Shown here: one piece after another, positions 33,750 through 43,123 of the stretch | Layout: each line of letters starts with the position of its first letter | Numbering within the stretch: the first letter of the stretch is position 1 | Assembly (NCBI GenBank): GCA_013112535.1 | Contig: JABFGI010000002.1 | Span: 558,001-622,000, forward strand | Reading direction: 5' to 3' | Length of the DNA stretch: 64,000 nucleotides | Origin: Pseudomonadota bacterium | GTDB lineage: Bacteria > Pseudomonadota > Gammaproteobacteria > Eutrophobiales > Eutrophobiaceae | Made by a program: the position numbers and the translations under genes | The notes under the pieces: model-generated | Database searches by the model: none | Seen by the model: the letters and a program-made list of their open reading frames with translations, nothing else | Told to the model about the DNA's origin: nothing

Positions 33750-34952
33750 TTAAACAACCAAACCTGCAACATAGCCTGATGACCAGGCCCATTGAAAATT
33801 ATAACCACCGAGATGCCCGGTCACATCCACTGCTTCGCCTATAAAATACAAACCTGACTGCGTCTTACACTCCATCGTTTTGGAAGACAAACTATCTGTA
33901 TCAATACCACCCAGCGTTACTTCTGCTGTGCGGTATCCTTCCGTACCCGAAGGTTTTAATTCCCAACACGATAGAGTCAGGGCAATTTCTTTCAATACTT
34001 TATCCGGAATATCTGCAATCGATTTATCCCGCCAGTCTGGCCAGAATAATGTTTCCAGTTCCTGCACCAGTTTTTTTGCCAATAGTTGCGCAAATAAATT
34101 ACGCAATAATAACTTTGGCCTGTCTTTTTTTGATTTATCAATTAATAACGCAAGATCATCGTCAGGAAATAGATTAATGAACATACTCTCACCTGACTTC
34201 CAGTAACTCGATAATTGCAAAGCTGCAGGCCCACTCAAGCCACGATGCGTAAAAAGAATATTTTCACGGAACTGTTTCTTATCCGTTGACAAAATGACTT
34301 CTTGCGACACACCGCTTAATCGTTCAAAAACCGTTTTATAGTGACCGCTAAACGTAAATGGAACCAGACCAGCACGTGTACTAATAACCGGGAGAATAAA
34401 TTGCTTTGCTATTTTGTACGCGAAGTTGGTTGCGCCCATTTTTGGAATTGACAACCCACCCGTTGCAATCACCAGGCTTTGCGCTTCAAAATGATCCGGG
34501 TTTGTTTTGATCTTGAACCGGGTATTAGTCTCGTTATCTTCTGCCATACTAATAATAGCTGTCACTTCACAATTTGTATGAACCTGCACACCCGATTTCT
34601 CACATTCCTTTAATAACATTGCCAATATATCTTTAGCTGAGTTTTTACAAAACAATTGCCCATGATCTCGTTCTTCGTAAGCAATATCATGTTTTTCAAC
34701 CAATGAAATAAAGTCCCATTGCGTATAACGACTTAAAGCTGATTTACAGAAGTGTGGATTACTTGAAAGAAAACAGTCGGGTTCAATATTCAGGTTAGTG
34801 AAATTACACCGCCCTCCACCGGACATCAGAATTTTCTTACCCACTTTATTGCTGCTATCCAGCACTATTACACTGCGACCACGTTGAGCTGCAGTAATGG
34901 CACACATTAAACCAGATGCGCCACCACCTATAACAAAGACATCGTAGTTCAT
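33750..34952 (-). CDS. HI0933-type NAD(P)/FAD-dependent oxidoreductase
   Basis: The 400-residue flavoprotein has the N-terminal FAD-binding GGGASGLMCAITAA, then VGKKILMSGGGRCNFTN, typical of the HI0933/BaiN family. The C-terminus has the second FAD element GEAVDVTGHLGGYNFQWAWSSG. It is a cytoplasmic oxidoreductase whose substrate is generally unknown. It lies 20 bp after ppnP on the same strand and 18 bp before the small membrane protein gene. Confidence 0.93.
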   Translation of the reverse strand: MNYDVFVIGGGASGLMCAITAAQRGRSVIVLDSSNKVGKKILMSGGGRCNFTNLNIEPDCFLSSNPHFCKSALSRYTQWDFISLVEKHDIAYEERDHGQLFCKNSAKDILAMLLKECEKSGVQVHTNCEVTAIISMAEDNETNTRFKIKTNPDHFEAQSLVIATGGLSIPKMGATNFAYKIAKQFILPVISTRAGLVPFTFSGHYKTVFERLSGVSQEVILSTDKKQFRENILFTHRGLSGPAALQLSSYWKSGESMFINLFPDDDLALLIDKSKKDRPKLLLRNLFAQLLAKKLVQELETLFWPDWRDKSIADIPDKVLKEIALTLSCWELKPSGTEGYRTAEVTLGGIDTDSLSSKTMECKTQSGLYFIGEAVDVTGHLGGYNFQWAWSSGYVAGLVV

Positions 34953-34972
34953 ATTTTAAAAAGCGTTTCTAA

Positions 34973-35290
34973 TTAATCTTCTATAAATGAACAACAATAA
35001 TCCGTAACTTCCAGAGCCCGTATATCAAATGATGATTGTCCGGGGACATTAAACTCATCACCATCCCCTACTTTTTTCCAATCATCGTTCTTATCCCAAC
35101 GATATTCTGCCATCCCTTGTGTTATTAGCATATGTTCCGGTGCCTCAGTATTAAAATGATATTCACCGGGCAATAAGATACCGAGTGTTTTTTTAGAACC
35201 ATCAGGAAAAATGATGGTTCGACTTGTCACTTTCCCATCAAAATAGATGTTTGCTTCAATTACAACAGATACGTCATCAAATGTACTCAC
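34973..35290 (-). CDS. ppnP: Pyrimidine/purine nucleoside phosphorylase
   Basis: The 105-residue cupin-fold protein has ANIYFDGKVTSRTI near the start, LGILLPGEYHFNTEAPEHM in the middle and FNVPGQSSFDI near the end, matching PpnP (formerly DUF1255). It phosphorolyses many nucleosides to the base and ribose 1-phosphate. It heads a leftward unit with the flavoprotein gene (20 bp gap) and is divergent from the desulfhydrase-like gene across 72 bp. Confidence 0.95.
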   Translation of the reverse strand: MSTFDDVSVVIEANIYFDGKVTSRTIIFPDGSKKTLGILLPGEYHFNTEAPEHMLITQGMAEYRWDKNDDWKKVGDGDEFNVPGQSSFDIRALEVTDYCCSFIED

Positions 35291-35362
35291 GTCAATACTC
35301 CAAAAGGAAAATAAAAGAACCGCTATAATAGCGTATTATTTTGGAAAACATTAAATTCAAAC

Positions 35363-36271
35363 ATGGTCGATATAACAGAAATTGAATCCAGACTTGGTAT
35401 TAATATCAAAGCCGCGATTCTTGAACCCATTCAGCATCCTGTTCTGGAAGAACGAGGCATTGAACTTCATATAAAACGTGATGATTTGTTACACCCTGTC
35501 ATCTCCGGTAATAAATGGCGAAAGCTTAAATACACGCTACTATCCGCCATGAATAATAATCACCAACACCTGATCAGTATGGGAGGGACTTATTCAAATC
35601 ATTTACATGCACTTGCTTATGTCGGAAATAAACTGAACATCAAAACAACCGGACTGATCCGTGGTGAACCACCTGAAAAAGAAAACCAGACATTGACGGA
35701 TCTTGGAAAATGGGGGATGACACTGGAATTTGTCAGTCGCAGCGCATTTCGTGAACTCAGAAAACATCGCACACATAATGCAAAACTGGAAAAACAATAC
35801 GGTGGATTCTGGATTCCGGAAGGTGGCGCAACACAAGACGCACTACGTGGTGTTGGTGAAATACTTGATGAAATTAATATCGACTTCGATACCTTAACTC
35901 TTGGCTGCGGAACGGGCACAACGCTGGCCGGACTGGCAAAAGTCCTCCCCGACAAAAAAAGAGTACTCGGCTTTTCCTCACTTAAAGGTGGCGGCTTTCT
36001 TGAAAAAGACGTAAAAAAACTAATAAAAAAGAATTCACTGACTAACTGGTCAATTAATTTTGATTATCACTTCGGAGGTTTTGCGAAAATAAGCGAAGAA
36101 CTAATATCATTTATTAATGAATTTCAAACACACACCAATATTCCACTGGAACCAATTTATAATGGAAAAATGTTATTTGGATTATTTGATCTGGTTAAAA
36201 ACGATCGCTTTAAAAAAGGACATAAATTAATTGCCATTCATACAGGCGGACTTCAGGGGAATCGACAATAG
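35363..36271 (+). CDS. ACC deaminase/D-cysteine desulfhydrase family PLP enzyme
   Basis: The 302-residue tryptophan-synthase-beta-type PLP enzyme has the cofactor Lys in SGNKWRKLKY (near residue 51), then SMGGTYSNH. The phosphate loop GCGTGTTLAG lies near residue 185. Family members deaminate 1-aminocyclopropane-1-carboxylate or desulfhydrate D-cysteine. Bacteria without plant contacts more often have the D-cysteine type, but I cannot separate the two here. It is monocistronic. Confidence 0.9.
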   Translation: MVDITEIESRLGINIKAAILEPIQHPVLEERGIELHIKRDDLLHPVISGNKWRKLKYTLLSAMNNNHQHLISMGGTYSNHLHALAYVGNKLNIKTTGLIRGEPPEKENQTLTDLGKWGMTLEFVSRSAFRELRKHRTHNAKLEKQYGGFWIPEGGATQDALRGVGEILDEINIDFDTLTLGCGTGTTLAGLAKVLPDKKRVLGFSSLKGGGFLEKDVKKLIKKNSLTNWSINFDYHFGGFAKISEELISFINEFQTHTNIPLEPIYNGKMLFGLFDLVKNDRFKKGHKLIAIHTGGLQGNRQ

Positions 36272-36355
36272 TTGAAAATTAAGAGTAACTGCTATCAGCC
36301 AATAGTGGAAATTTGACCATATAAAAACAATTAAAAATACTTCCTTTTAAATTAA

Positions 36356-36778
36356 TTAATTTCTATGTTCAGGAGGAATATTAAATCTCTCTTGAGCACG
36401 GCGCTTAATTTCTTCTTCAAAGGCTTTTGACTCTTCAGAATTTGTTGGAAGGGGCAATTCAGAGCCGTCAGGCATTGTATACATCTTTGGTTTTTCTTTT
36501 GGCTTTAATATTGTTTGAAGTTTAGCGCGGCGCAACTCTCTTTGTTTTTGCTCTTCAGTCATACCTGCATCCCATTTTGGCGCATAGGTTGCTGGGTCAA
36601 GAGATTTGATCGAGTTTATACTTTTTATCTCAACTGACTCAATATTATCTTTTGCCTTAGCTGGCGGCTTGTCACCAAAATGTATTTTACCATTTTCATC
36701 TACCCACTTATAAACCTCAGCATAAGACACGTTAGAGATAAGTAATATTAGAACAAGGAATTGAATTACTTTTGACAT
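36356..36778 (-). CDS. Exported DUF4124 protein
   Basis: The product is 140 residues from ATG 36778, which gives a clean signal peptide ending in SYA (about residue 20). An upstream GTG (36799) is possible. DUF4124 follows (VYKWVDENGKIHFGDKPPAK), a short module common in exported proteobacterial proteins. The rest is charged and Pro/Lys-rich with a coiled-coil tendency. It is the last gene of a three-gene leftward unit, and its DUF4124 repeats the one that opens the large protein upstream. Function unknown. Confidence 0.85.
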   Translation of the reverse strand: MSKVIQFLVLILLISNVSYAEVYKWVDENGKIHFGDKPPAKAKDNIESVEIKSINSIKSLDPATYAPKWDAGMTEEQKQRELRRAKLQTILKPKEKPKMYTMPDGSELPLPTNSEESKAFEEEIKRRAQERFNIPPEHRN

Positions 36779-36817
36779 AATTTTATTAAAAAATATCACT
36801 CTTAAAGGTTCAAATTC

Positions 36818-39800
36818 TCATTTACTTCTAATTTCTTGGTAGAACAAAGTGCCAATATACTGATCGATTGTTGCATCACCCCATAGGATATAAACGACTT
36901 TACCTTTAGTTGCGATAATTCTGCGAGAGCGTTTTTTGTCAACAATTAACCCTGCTATTTCTTTCGCAACACCCTCAGTCCTAGCGATAATAACATCAAC
37001 ACCAAAACGAGCATTCTTTCCATAACTGCTTAATGTGTTCGTGTAATACTCAACGCCAGCGACAGCTTCTGTTCTTTGTGTGTCTTTCATGTTTAAGCCA
37101 TACCGCGTCAGTAGATTACGAACAACTTCCACATCTTCTGTATAAAAAGGATTAGAGATAACAATTTCAGAACTACCTTTAGTCTTTTTGATTAGATCAG
37201 TAATCCAATTCTTCACTTTAGTTGTGATAGATTTTTCAGAGTCTGGAATTTCAACAGGCAAAAAATGAGATAACTGTTGAGTATATTTCAACGTATATTC
37301 ATTTATTACGCTTTCAGGCATTAAAAATGAAGTCATGACTGTTTGTTTCGTGTAGTCAGACAACTCACCAATATCATTAACCTTGTTTCTTATTTTTAGT
37401 TTACCAACAGCAGAACTTAATCCGTCGTCCTTCCATTTATTTGAAACTTTCTCAGCAAGATTTTCATATAATTCAGGCAAGTAATCCTTTGCTGCACCAC
37501 CATAGCTTTCAAGCAGTTTCATCCAGCCTTTTTGTATTTTTCTATTCCCTTGTGTTTTCTCAACCAACCAAGGTAATAACACAACAGGCAGGGACTCCCA
37601 TGTTGCCAAAGAGCGTGCTGCTGCATCACTTTCCTGTAAGTCTTCATTTTTAATAGCGTCTAACAACAGAGGCAACGTTACGTCAGCGTGTGATTCAGTT
37701 AAGCCGTAAACTAACGCACGCCTTAGTTTATTGTCTTCCTCTTTTTGATAGGCATCAATTAAGGCTTCAACCGCTACCGGGTTATTTGTAAAATCAGATC
37801 TTATTACACAATTAATTGCGTATTCTCTTATCTTTATCGGGTTATTAAACCTTTTGCGACCTCTTCCATCTAGTGGCTTTTCAAGCTCTTGCCCTTGATA
37901 GGTTAATTTTGGTAGAACAGCATCGATAAGCTTAGGTGCGATGCATATTGGGACAGCCTCCATTTTTTCTAGCGCATATACTTGTTTATACTTATCAATA
38001 ATTTTAAAAGCGTTTAAAATATCTTTTGGTGTGTCTGATGACAGCATTACGTTCATCACATCAATAAGATCCGATTGCTTTATAATGCCTTCACCAGATA
38101 TTAATAATCGTGTGTAGTGACCGGCTCGTGATATATCGTTGAGAAGTTCGGTATAAGCTTCCTTATCTTTATATAAGGTGTCGCTCTTTTTAAACCCGTT
38201 CGCTAGTGCTTCTTTGTAAAATGGTATATCAATTTTCGCAGACTCAATGATTTTTTTACACTCACTACATTCCTTAATGTTAGCTTTCGTTAACGCAATG
38301 AGATTAACCTTAGTATTACTCATGTTTGTGTTATTAAATATCGCATTCGTAATGTTTGCACGCTTCATATCCAACTTACTTAAGTTAGCATTAGTAAAGT
38401 TAGCCCCAGTGAAATCTCCTTTAATAGCGCCGCCATTAAACGAAGCGCCAGACAAATCTGCTTTAATAAAGGAAATATCACGGATATTGCCCATTTTAGG
38501 CAATCTTGCGCCGGATAAATTCGCTCCATCAAGAATTAATGTGCGAGTACGAACACCGGTAAAATCAGCATTGCTTAGGTTAGAACCTGACAAATCGAGC
38601 ACCTTTGTCTCAATAGGTAAAAATCGATGATTAGCTAAATTCGCTTTATTGCAAACAGTTTCTTCTTGTCCTAAGTTGCAATCACCAACAGAATATTTAG
38701 AACCTAATAAGAAACCTGTTCTTTTAGGGTTGTTAACTAGATCAGCAAGCCCAGACTTTTTAACATCAAGATTGGTTGCGCCTGTCATATCAAAGGCTGA
38801 CCAATGTGTCATTGGCTGTTCAAACATAAAGTTCTTCATGTTTGCTTTTCTAAATGTCACCCTATTCAAATTATCGCCCGACAATACAACGTCCGTTAAA
38901 TTGGCTTCATCAAAAGTACACCCATTACAGCTTACATGTCGAAAGTTAGCCCCGGTTAAATCTGCATCGGTAAATGCTACATTATTCAATTTAGCACCCG
39001 AAAAGTCAGCTCCTTTTAAATTAGCACCAGAAAATGTACTGTTAGAATGAATTTCAGCGCCTGAAAAATTCGCGCCCTCAAGGTTTGCTTGCATAAACGA
39101 TATTTGCAACATAAATAAACGACTGTAATCTGCACCTTTGAGAGATTGTTTCGCGCAGTTCGCCCCTTTTTTAGCGGGACATTTTAAATTACGTAATCTT
39201 GATGCTTCTACAGGATCAATTAAATCACTACGCGAGAGCTTCTTTGGGTTGGCAAGAAAAGCTGCGGCACCACTACTCTTACGACCTATTCCCCATTTTT
39301 TCTCAATATGCTCCCGCATTTCCTTCTCAGAATAATGTGTATTTTTATCGGCAAGCTTTAACCCTGATGTCGAACCAGTGCTTGGTGAAGGCTTAATCTT
39401 TCTTGGCGAAAATTTAATTTTCTTTTTTTCGACATATAACGTTTTTTTGTTAAGGATGCCTTGGAATGTCCAGTTACCAGGGTCGTCAATATTCAAATTT
39501 GGTGTTATTTTATTAACAAAGAAAATGGAATTACTATCAGATTTATGTTTTGTACTTTTATTAAAAATCAGTTCCCCTTTCGCATCGATTACACGTGCTT
39601 GAAAGTTATATTCTTTATTTGCTTCAGTACCGGTCAGTTTGACAAAAATAATAAAACTTCTTTGTTTGCTATTAATATTAATTTTATCCAACCGATCGAC
39701 CGGCTCTTTTTCTTGAATAGCACTCGTCATGATAAACCGATAAGGAACTTTTGATTTTGTGACCGGCATACGAAACATATCCTTCCTGTAGGAAGGCGTT

Positions 39801-40003
39801 TTCTTTTTCGCTTGAAGAGACGGTTTTACTGTCTTAATTACGTTTAATTTTTTAGTATCAACTGTTGTCGTATTTGTATCGGCTGGCGGCTTATCACCAA
39901 AATGTGTTTTACCATTTTCATCAGTCCATTTAAAAACTTCGGCATGAGTAGAAAATGATATAACAATAAAAAACGAAACAATAAGACGTAAAAGTGTCAT
40001 CAT
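36818..40003 (-). CDS. Large exported DUF4124-pentapeptide-repeat-HEAT protein
   Basis: The 1061-residue protein has a signal peptide (cleavage near residue 22), DUF4124 (VFKWTDENGKTHFGDKPPAD), a beta-rich region (about 90-205), and a long array of pentapeptide repeats of A(N/D)LxG type (about 285-590, interrupted near 420-460). HEAT-like helical repeats follow (about 690-870), with a final mixed domain to 1061. Pentapeptide arrays form a right-handed beta-helix; the signal peptide puts this one outside the cytoplasm. The ATG overlaps the stop of the WD40-like gene (TAATG), so they are coupled. I do not recognise a characterised homologue of this combination. Confidence 0.88.
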   Translation of the reverse strand: MMTLLRLIVSFFIVISFSTHAEVFKWTDENGKTHFGDKPPADTNTTTVDTKKLNVIKTVKPSLQAKKKTPSYRKDMFRMPVTKSKVPYRFIMTSAIQEKEPVDRLDKININSKQRSFIIFVKLTGTEANKEYNFQARVIDAKGELIFNKSTKHKSDSNSIFFVNKITPNLNIDDPGNWTFQGILNKKTLYVEKKKIKFSPRKIKPSPSTGSTSGLKLADKNTHYSEKEMREHIEKKWGIGRKSSGAAAFLANPKKLSRSDLIDPVEASRLRNLKCPAKKGANCAKQSLKGADYSRLFMLQISFMQANLEGANFSGAEIHSNSTFSGANLKGADFSGAKLNNVAFTDADLTGANFRHVSCNGCTFDEANLTDVVLSGDNLNRVTFRKANMKNFMFEQPMTHWSAFDMTGATNLDVKKSGLADLVNNPKRTGFLLGSKYSVGDCNLGQEETVCNKANLANHRFLPIETKVLDLSGSNLSNADFTGVRTRTLILDGANLSGARLPKMGNIRDISFIKADLSGASFNGGAIKGDFTGANFTNANLSKLDMKRANITNAIFNNTNMSNTKVNLIALTKANIKECSECKKIIESAKIDIPFYKEALANGFKKSDTLYKDKEAYTELLNDISRAGHYTRLLISGEGIIKQSDLIDVMNVMLSSDTPKDILNAFKIIDKYKQVYALEKMEAVPICIAPKLIDAVLPKLTYQGQELEKPLDGRGRKRFNNPIKIREYAINCVIRSDFTNNPVAVEALIDAYQKEEDNKLRRALVYGLTESHADVTLPLLLDAIKNEDLQESDAAARSLATWESLPVVLLPWLVEKTQGNRKIQKGWMKLLESYGGAAKDYLPELYENLAEKVSNKWKDDGLSSAVGKLKIRNKVNDIGELSDYTKQTVMTSFLMPESVINEYTLKYTQQLSHFLPVEIPDSEKSITTKVKNWITDLIKKTKGSSEIVISNPFYTEDVEVVRNLLTRYGLNMKDTQRTEAVAGVEYYTNTLSSYGKNARFGVDVIIARTEGVAKEIAGLIVDKKRSRRIIATKGKVVYILWGDATIDQYIGTLFYQEIRSK

Positions 40004-41058
40004 TATTTCAGTTCCTCTAATGGGGTGCTGACTATATTTGTCATGGTTCCAACGATTGCACTTGGTTCTTTTTTATTTTTAAAACAAGCATAGGCGTCTT
40101 TTTTGGTAAAAAGGTTTAATACGTGTGTAAGTCCTTTTTTTGTCGATCCTGCATAAATGGTATCGCGTGATGTCGTGTATCGCGTTTCTCGATTACTAGC
40201 ATTTGTTTTAGGTCTACCAGAAAAGATAAAATGTTTTCCAGTCGCATTAAACGATGTTATTTTTTCAACGACTTCCGGCTCAATAACGGATGACCCTTTA
40301 AAGGTTTCAGAGTCGAGCTTTATTATCTCTCCTCTTTTAGAGACAACCAGAAGGGAGTTATCAGAAGCAATCAAATGCAACCAATGAAACTCTCTTCCAT
40401 GTGATTTAAGTTTTTCACGGTGCGTTTGATCGAAATATAAAATACCTTGATCAATGGTGATGTTGAAGACGCGGATGGTATTCCCATACAACAAATACAA
40501 GCGATTATTTTTATCATTAACAACTGCTTTGCCGCCTGTAGATTTTATAACGTCACTCTGCACTTTGCCTGTTTCAATATCTATCACACTCAAATTACTG
40601 CCAAACAATAATAGGTAGCGAGACTTAAAGAGAACAGGATATGAACGCGGCTCAAACTCAGCACTGAACAACTGTTTCCCTGTATGAATATCCCAGAATC
40701 GCGCAGTATCTTTCCCGGATGTTGTTGCTAACACATTGCCGTTATCACTAATCCATGCAATTTCTACCTTATTAGCATGCGCTTGTATTCGTTTTATCTC
40801 AGAACCGGTATTAATATTGTTAATACTCACAAGACCACCAAGGAATCCAGCAGCAAATAACGAATGCTTCTGTGAGCACTCAATATCAGAGAGATAACTA
40901 TTGAACTTTAAACGAACTTCAGCAGGCGTCCCTTCACTGACTTTTATCGGAGGTGATGTGAGGGCCTCATATAACTCTGTACTGTTTACGTTAAATTCAT
41001 CTGCTGCCAATACATTGATTGAACAGGAAAGTGCAGCTAACAAAATTAATCTCAACAT
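40003..41058 (-). CDS. Exported WD40/beta-propeller-like protein
   Basis: The 351-residue protein has a signal peptide (cleavage near VLA, residue 18). It contains several WD40-like blades, among them RIQAHANKVEIAWISDNGNVLATTSGKDTA-type strand patterns and DIHTGKQLFSAE, so a beta-propeller is expected. It probably works as a binding or scaffold protein in the periplasm. It is the first gene of the WD40-pentapeptide-DUF4124 unit and is coupled to the second by a one-base overlap. Confidence 0.82.
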   Translation of the reverse strand: MLRLILLAALSCSINVLAADEFNVNSTELYEALTSPPIKVSEGTPAEVRLKFNSYLSDIECSQKHSLFAAGFLGGLVSINNINTGSEIKRIQAHANKVEIAWISDNGNVLATTSGKDTARFWDIHTGKQLFSAEFEPRSYPVLFKSRYLLLFGSNLSVIDIETGKVQSDVIKSTGGKAVVNDKNNRLYLLYGNTIRVFNITIDQGILYFDQTHREKLKSHGREFHWLHLIASDNSLLVVSKRGEIIKLDSETFKGSSVIEPEVVEKITSFNATGKHFIFSGRPKTNASNRETRYTTSRDTIYAGSTKKGLTHVLNLFTKKDAYACFKNKKEPSAIVGTMTNIVSTPLEELK

Positions 41059-41217
41059 ATGTAATTCCTTTTATGAGTTATTGTGTAAATACTTTAAATT
41101 ATTTTTACTTATTAACTTCCCAATAAGTTGAATCAATTATTATGTCCGCTTCGGATCGTTAGCTGACAGTTTACTATAATTTATACCACTTTTCCTTTAA
41201 AGATAGATTGTTTAAAT

Positions 41218-42126
41218 TCAAGTGAGGTTTTCCTTTATATAATTATTCAAGACCTTTAACCAATGACCTTTTTTATCTGATCGGACTATACAACTGTAAT
41301 TTATCATCGGGCAAGGTTGTTCTAGCGGCCTGTAAGTCGTACCTTTAACACTGGTATCTTTCAACGATTCTGCAATTGTCGCTATTCCCTGCCCTGCTGC
41401 TACTAACCCAATTGCTGTTGATCTTGGTGCGGTCTCTATAATTGCTTTTGGGCTGAACCCTGCATTTTGGCAAGAAGAAATTATTTCATCATACATTTCA
41501 GGATTTGTGTGTCGTGGAAACAGAATCAATGTTTCATCTTTTAAGTCTTTTAGAGCAATTCTTTTTTTACGAGTTAAGTCATGATCTTCCGGTAAAATAA
41601 TTCCCATCTTATCCGCCTTTATCGGAATTGTTTTTAACAACGGAAGTTTCGGCCTGAATAAAATAAATGCTGCATTGAGTTGCTCTTTTGTTACAGCCCG
41701 TATTAATTCATTCGATGTATCTTCTACAAATTTGAATTCGCAACTTTCCAGATTGTTTTGTAGTTCACGAATAATCGCTGGCAAGAAACTCGACATCGCC
41801 GCACTGGAGTATCCAATTTTAAGGATTGCTGACTGGCCCGTCGCTATCTTTTGAGTGTGCTGTGAAACTTCGTAGATTTGGTTGATTACATTTGGAAGCT
41901 TTTCATAAAGATATTTCCCTGCCTCAGTTAATTTAATTTTGCGCTTTTGTCGATCAAATAACTGACAATCCAGAGCTTCTTCCAGTTGAGCTATCTGTCG
42001 TGATAAGGCGGGCTGAGCGATATGCAATACTTCGGCTGCCTTTCTAAAACTTAGCTCTTCGGCAATTACAATAAATGACCGTAAATGGCGAAACTCAAAC
42101 TTCAATTGATAACTATTTGGCATCAT
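41218..42126 (-). CDS. LysR-family regulator
   Basis: The 302-residue protein has an N-terminal winged helix (about 10-68; FRKAAEVLHIAQPALSRQIAQLE) and a periplasmic-binding-protein-like effector domain (about 95-300). It is divergent from the NTF2-like gene at 42234, and the 107 bp between them contain a symmetrical operator candidate at 42143-42167. Local control of the NTF2-tautomerase pair is likely. The effector is unknown, but the tautomerase partner suggests an unsaturated or aromatic acid. Confidence 0.93.
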   Translation of the reverse strand: MMPNSYQLKFEFRHLRSFIVIAEELSFRKAAEVLHIAQPALSRQIAQLEEALDCQLFDRQKRKIKLTEAGKYLYEKLPNVINQIYEVSQHTQKIATGQSAILKIGYSSAAMSSFLPAIIRELQNNLESCEFKFVEDTSNELIRAVTKEQLNAAFILFRPKLPLLKTIPIKADKMGIILPEDHDLTRKKRIALKDLKDETLILFPRHTNPEMYDEIISSCQNAGFSPKAIIETAPRSTAIGLVAAGQGIATIAESLKDTSVKGTTYRPLEQPCPMINYSCIVRSDKKGHWLKVLNNYIKENLT

Positions 42127-42142
42127 ATGAGCTAAATACTAT

Positions 42143-42167
42143 ATTGGACTGATATCAGTTGTCCAAT
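42143..42167. promoter_or_regulatory. LysR-type operator candidate
   Basis: ATTGGAC (42143-42149) and GTCCAAT (42161-42167) form 7-bp arms 11 bases apart around a perfect ACTGATATCAGT. The T-N11-A geometry and the place between a LysR gene and its divergent neighbour fit the regulator's own recognition site. Confidence 0.65.
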
Positions 42168-42233
42168 CATAATTCCTTTCAAACAAGAACATATCTTTTA
42201 ATTAGACCTTAAGTACAATCAGGAGAAATAATA

Positions 42234-42722
42234 ATGAAACAATCAACTAATGCGTTTAGCATCTGGCCAATAATGTGCCTGGCTCTAGCGCTAATCGTCA
42301 ATTCAAATAACTTGTTCGCTGATAATAGTAGTGACAAACGCTCTGTCATTGAAACGCTTAATTCAAATTGGAATGAGGCATTTAATAGTGGCAAGCCTGA
42401 AGCTGTAAGTGCGCTTTATGATCAGAGTGCCGTTTTATCTCCGGGAAATGGAGAAGTGCTTGTTGGTAAAACAGCGATAGAAAATTTATTTCGCAGTTTT
42501 ATAGACAATGGTGTTCATAATCACACGATTGAAATCATTGACACGCATTATGATGGTACTACCCTGTATGAAGTTTCAAAATGGAGCGCACAAGGATTGG
42601 AGGAAAACGGTAATAAGCCAGTGTTTGCTGGAATTTTAGTAAATATATTTCATGTTAACGATGAGGGTGAATGGAAGTCTCATTTGCATACATGGAATCT
42701 ATCTAATAATACGGGAGAGTAA
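42234..42722 (+). CDS. Exported NTF2/SnoaL-like protein
   Basis: The 162-residue protein has a signal peptide (cleavage near LFA, residue 29) and a DUF4440/SgcJ-type NTF2-like cone fold: LNSNWNEAFNSGKPEAVSAL at the start and VNIFHVNDEGEWKSHLHTW at the end. Such domains bind small hydrophobic molecules or isomerise them. AGGAG precedes the ATG. The tautomerase gene follows after 2 bp, and the divergent LysR regulator probably controls both. Confidence 0.87.
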   Translation: MKQSTNAFSIWPIMCLALALIVNSNNLFADNSSDKRSVIETLNSNWNEAFNSGKPEAVSALYDQSAVLSPGNGEVLVGKTAIENLFRSFIDNGVHNHTIEIIDTHYDGTTLYEVSKWSAQGLEENGNKPVFAGILVNIFHVNDEGEWKSHLHTWNLSNNTGE

Positions 42723-42724
42723 CA

Positions 42725-43090
42725 ATGCCATTAGTTAATATTTCAATTTTAAAAGGCAAGTCACCGGAATACATCAAAGCAGTTACCGATGGCATTAATT
42801 CAGCTGTTATAGAAACCATGGATTTTCCTGATGATGATCGTTATCAAATTGTTCATGAGCTTGATCCACACTGTTTACAGTTTCAAAGCAGAAATGAAGA
42901 CAGGGTAATGATGCATTTAACAATGAGAGCGGGACGTTCGAATAAAGCAAAACAAGCATTCTATGCAAAAGCTGTTGAGAACCTTGCAAATGATCCGGGT
43001 ATCGATCCGGCTAATGTTTTAATCACGATTGTTGAAAATCATGATATAGATTGGTCATTTCGTGATGGCGTTGCCCAGTTTGTAGTTTAA
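42725..43090 (+). CDS. Tautomerase (4-oxalocrotonate tautomerase/MIF superfamily)
   Basis: The 121-residue protein has Pro directly after the initiator Met (MPLVNISI), the catalytic base of the superfamily. Its length equals a fused-type tautomerase rather than the 62-residue form. GGGAG lies shortly before the ATG. It may tautomerise or dehalogenate small unsaturated acids; the substrate is unknown. It is co-transcribed with the exported NTF2-like gene, and a hairpin (43103-43118) separates it from the convergent rnd gene. Confidence 0.9.
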   Translation: MPLVNISILKGKSPEYIKAVTDGINSAVIETMDFPDDDRYQIVHELDPHCLQFQSRNEDRVMMHLTMRAGRSNKAKQAFYAKAVENLANDPGIDPANVLITIVENHDIDWSFRDGVAQFVV

Positions 43091-43102
43091 GGCTGATTAA
43101 TA

Positions 43103-43118
43103 ATGCCATGGATGGCAT
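43103..43118. terminator. Hairpin between the tautomerase and rnd genes
   Basis: ATGCCAT (43103-43109) and ATGGCAT (43112-43118) form a 7-bp stem on a 2-base loop, extendable by A/T pairs. It lies in the 33 bp between convergent genes. The loop is very small and there is no long U run, so it is a weak terminator at best. Confidence 0.4.
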
Positions 43119-43123
43119 ATTAG

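Noticed and set aside
38247..39050. Long frames opposite the pentapeptide gene
   Set aside because: They mirror the repetitive codons of the pentapeptide array on the other strand and show no protein family.
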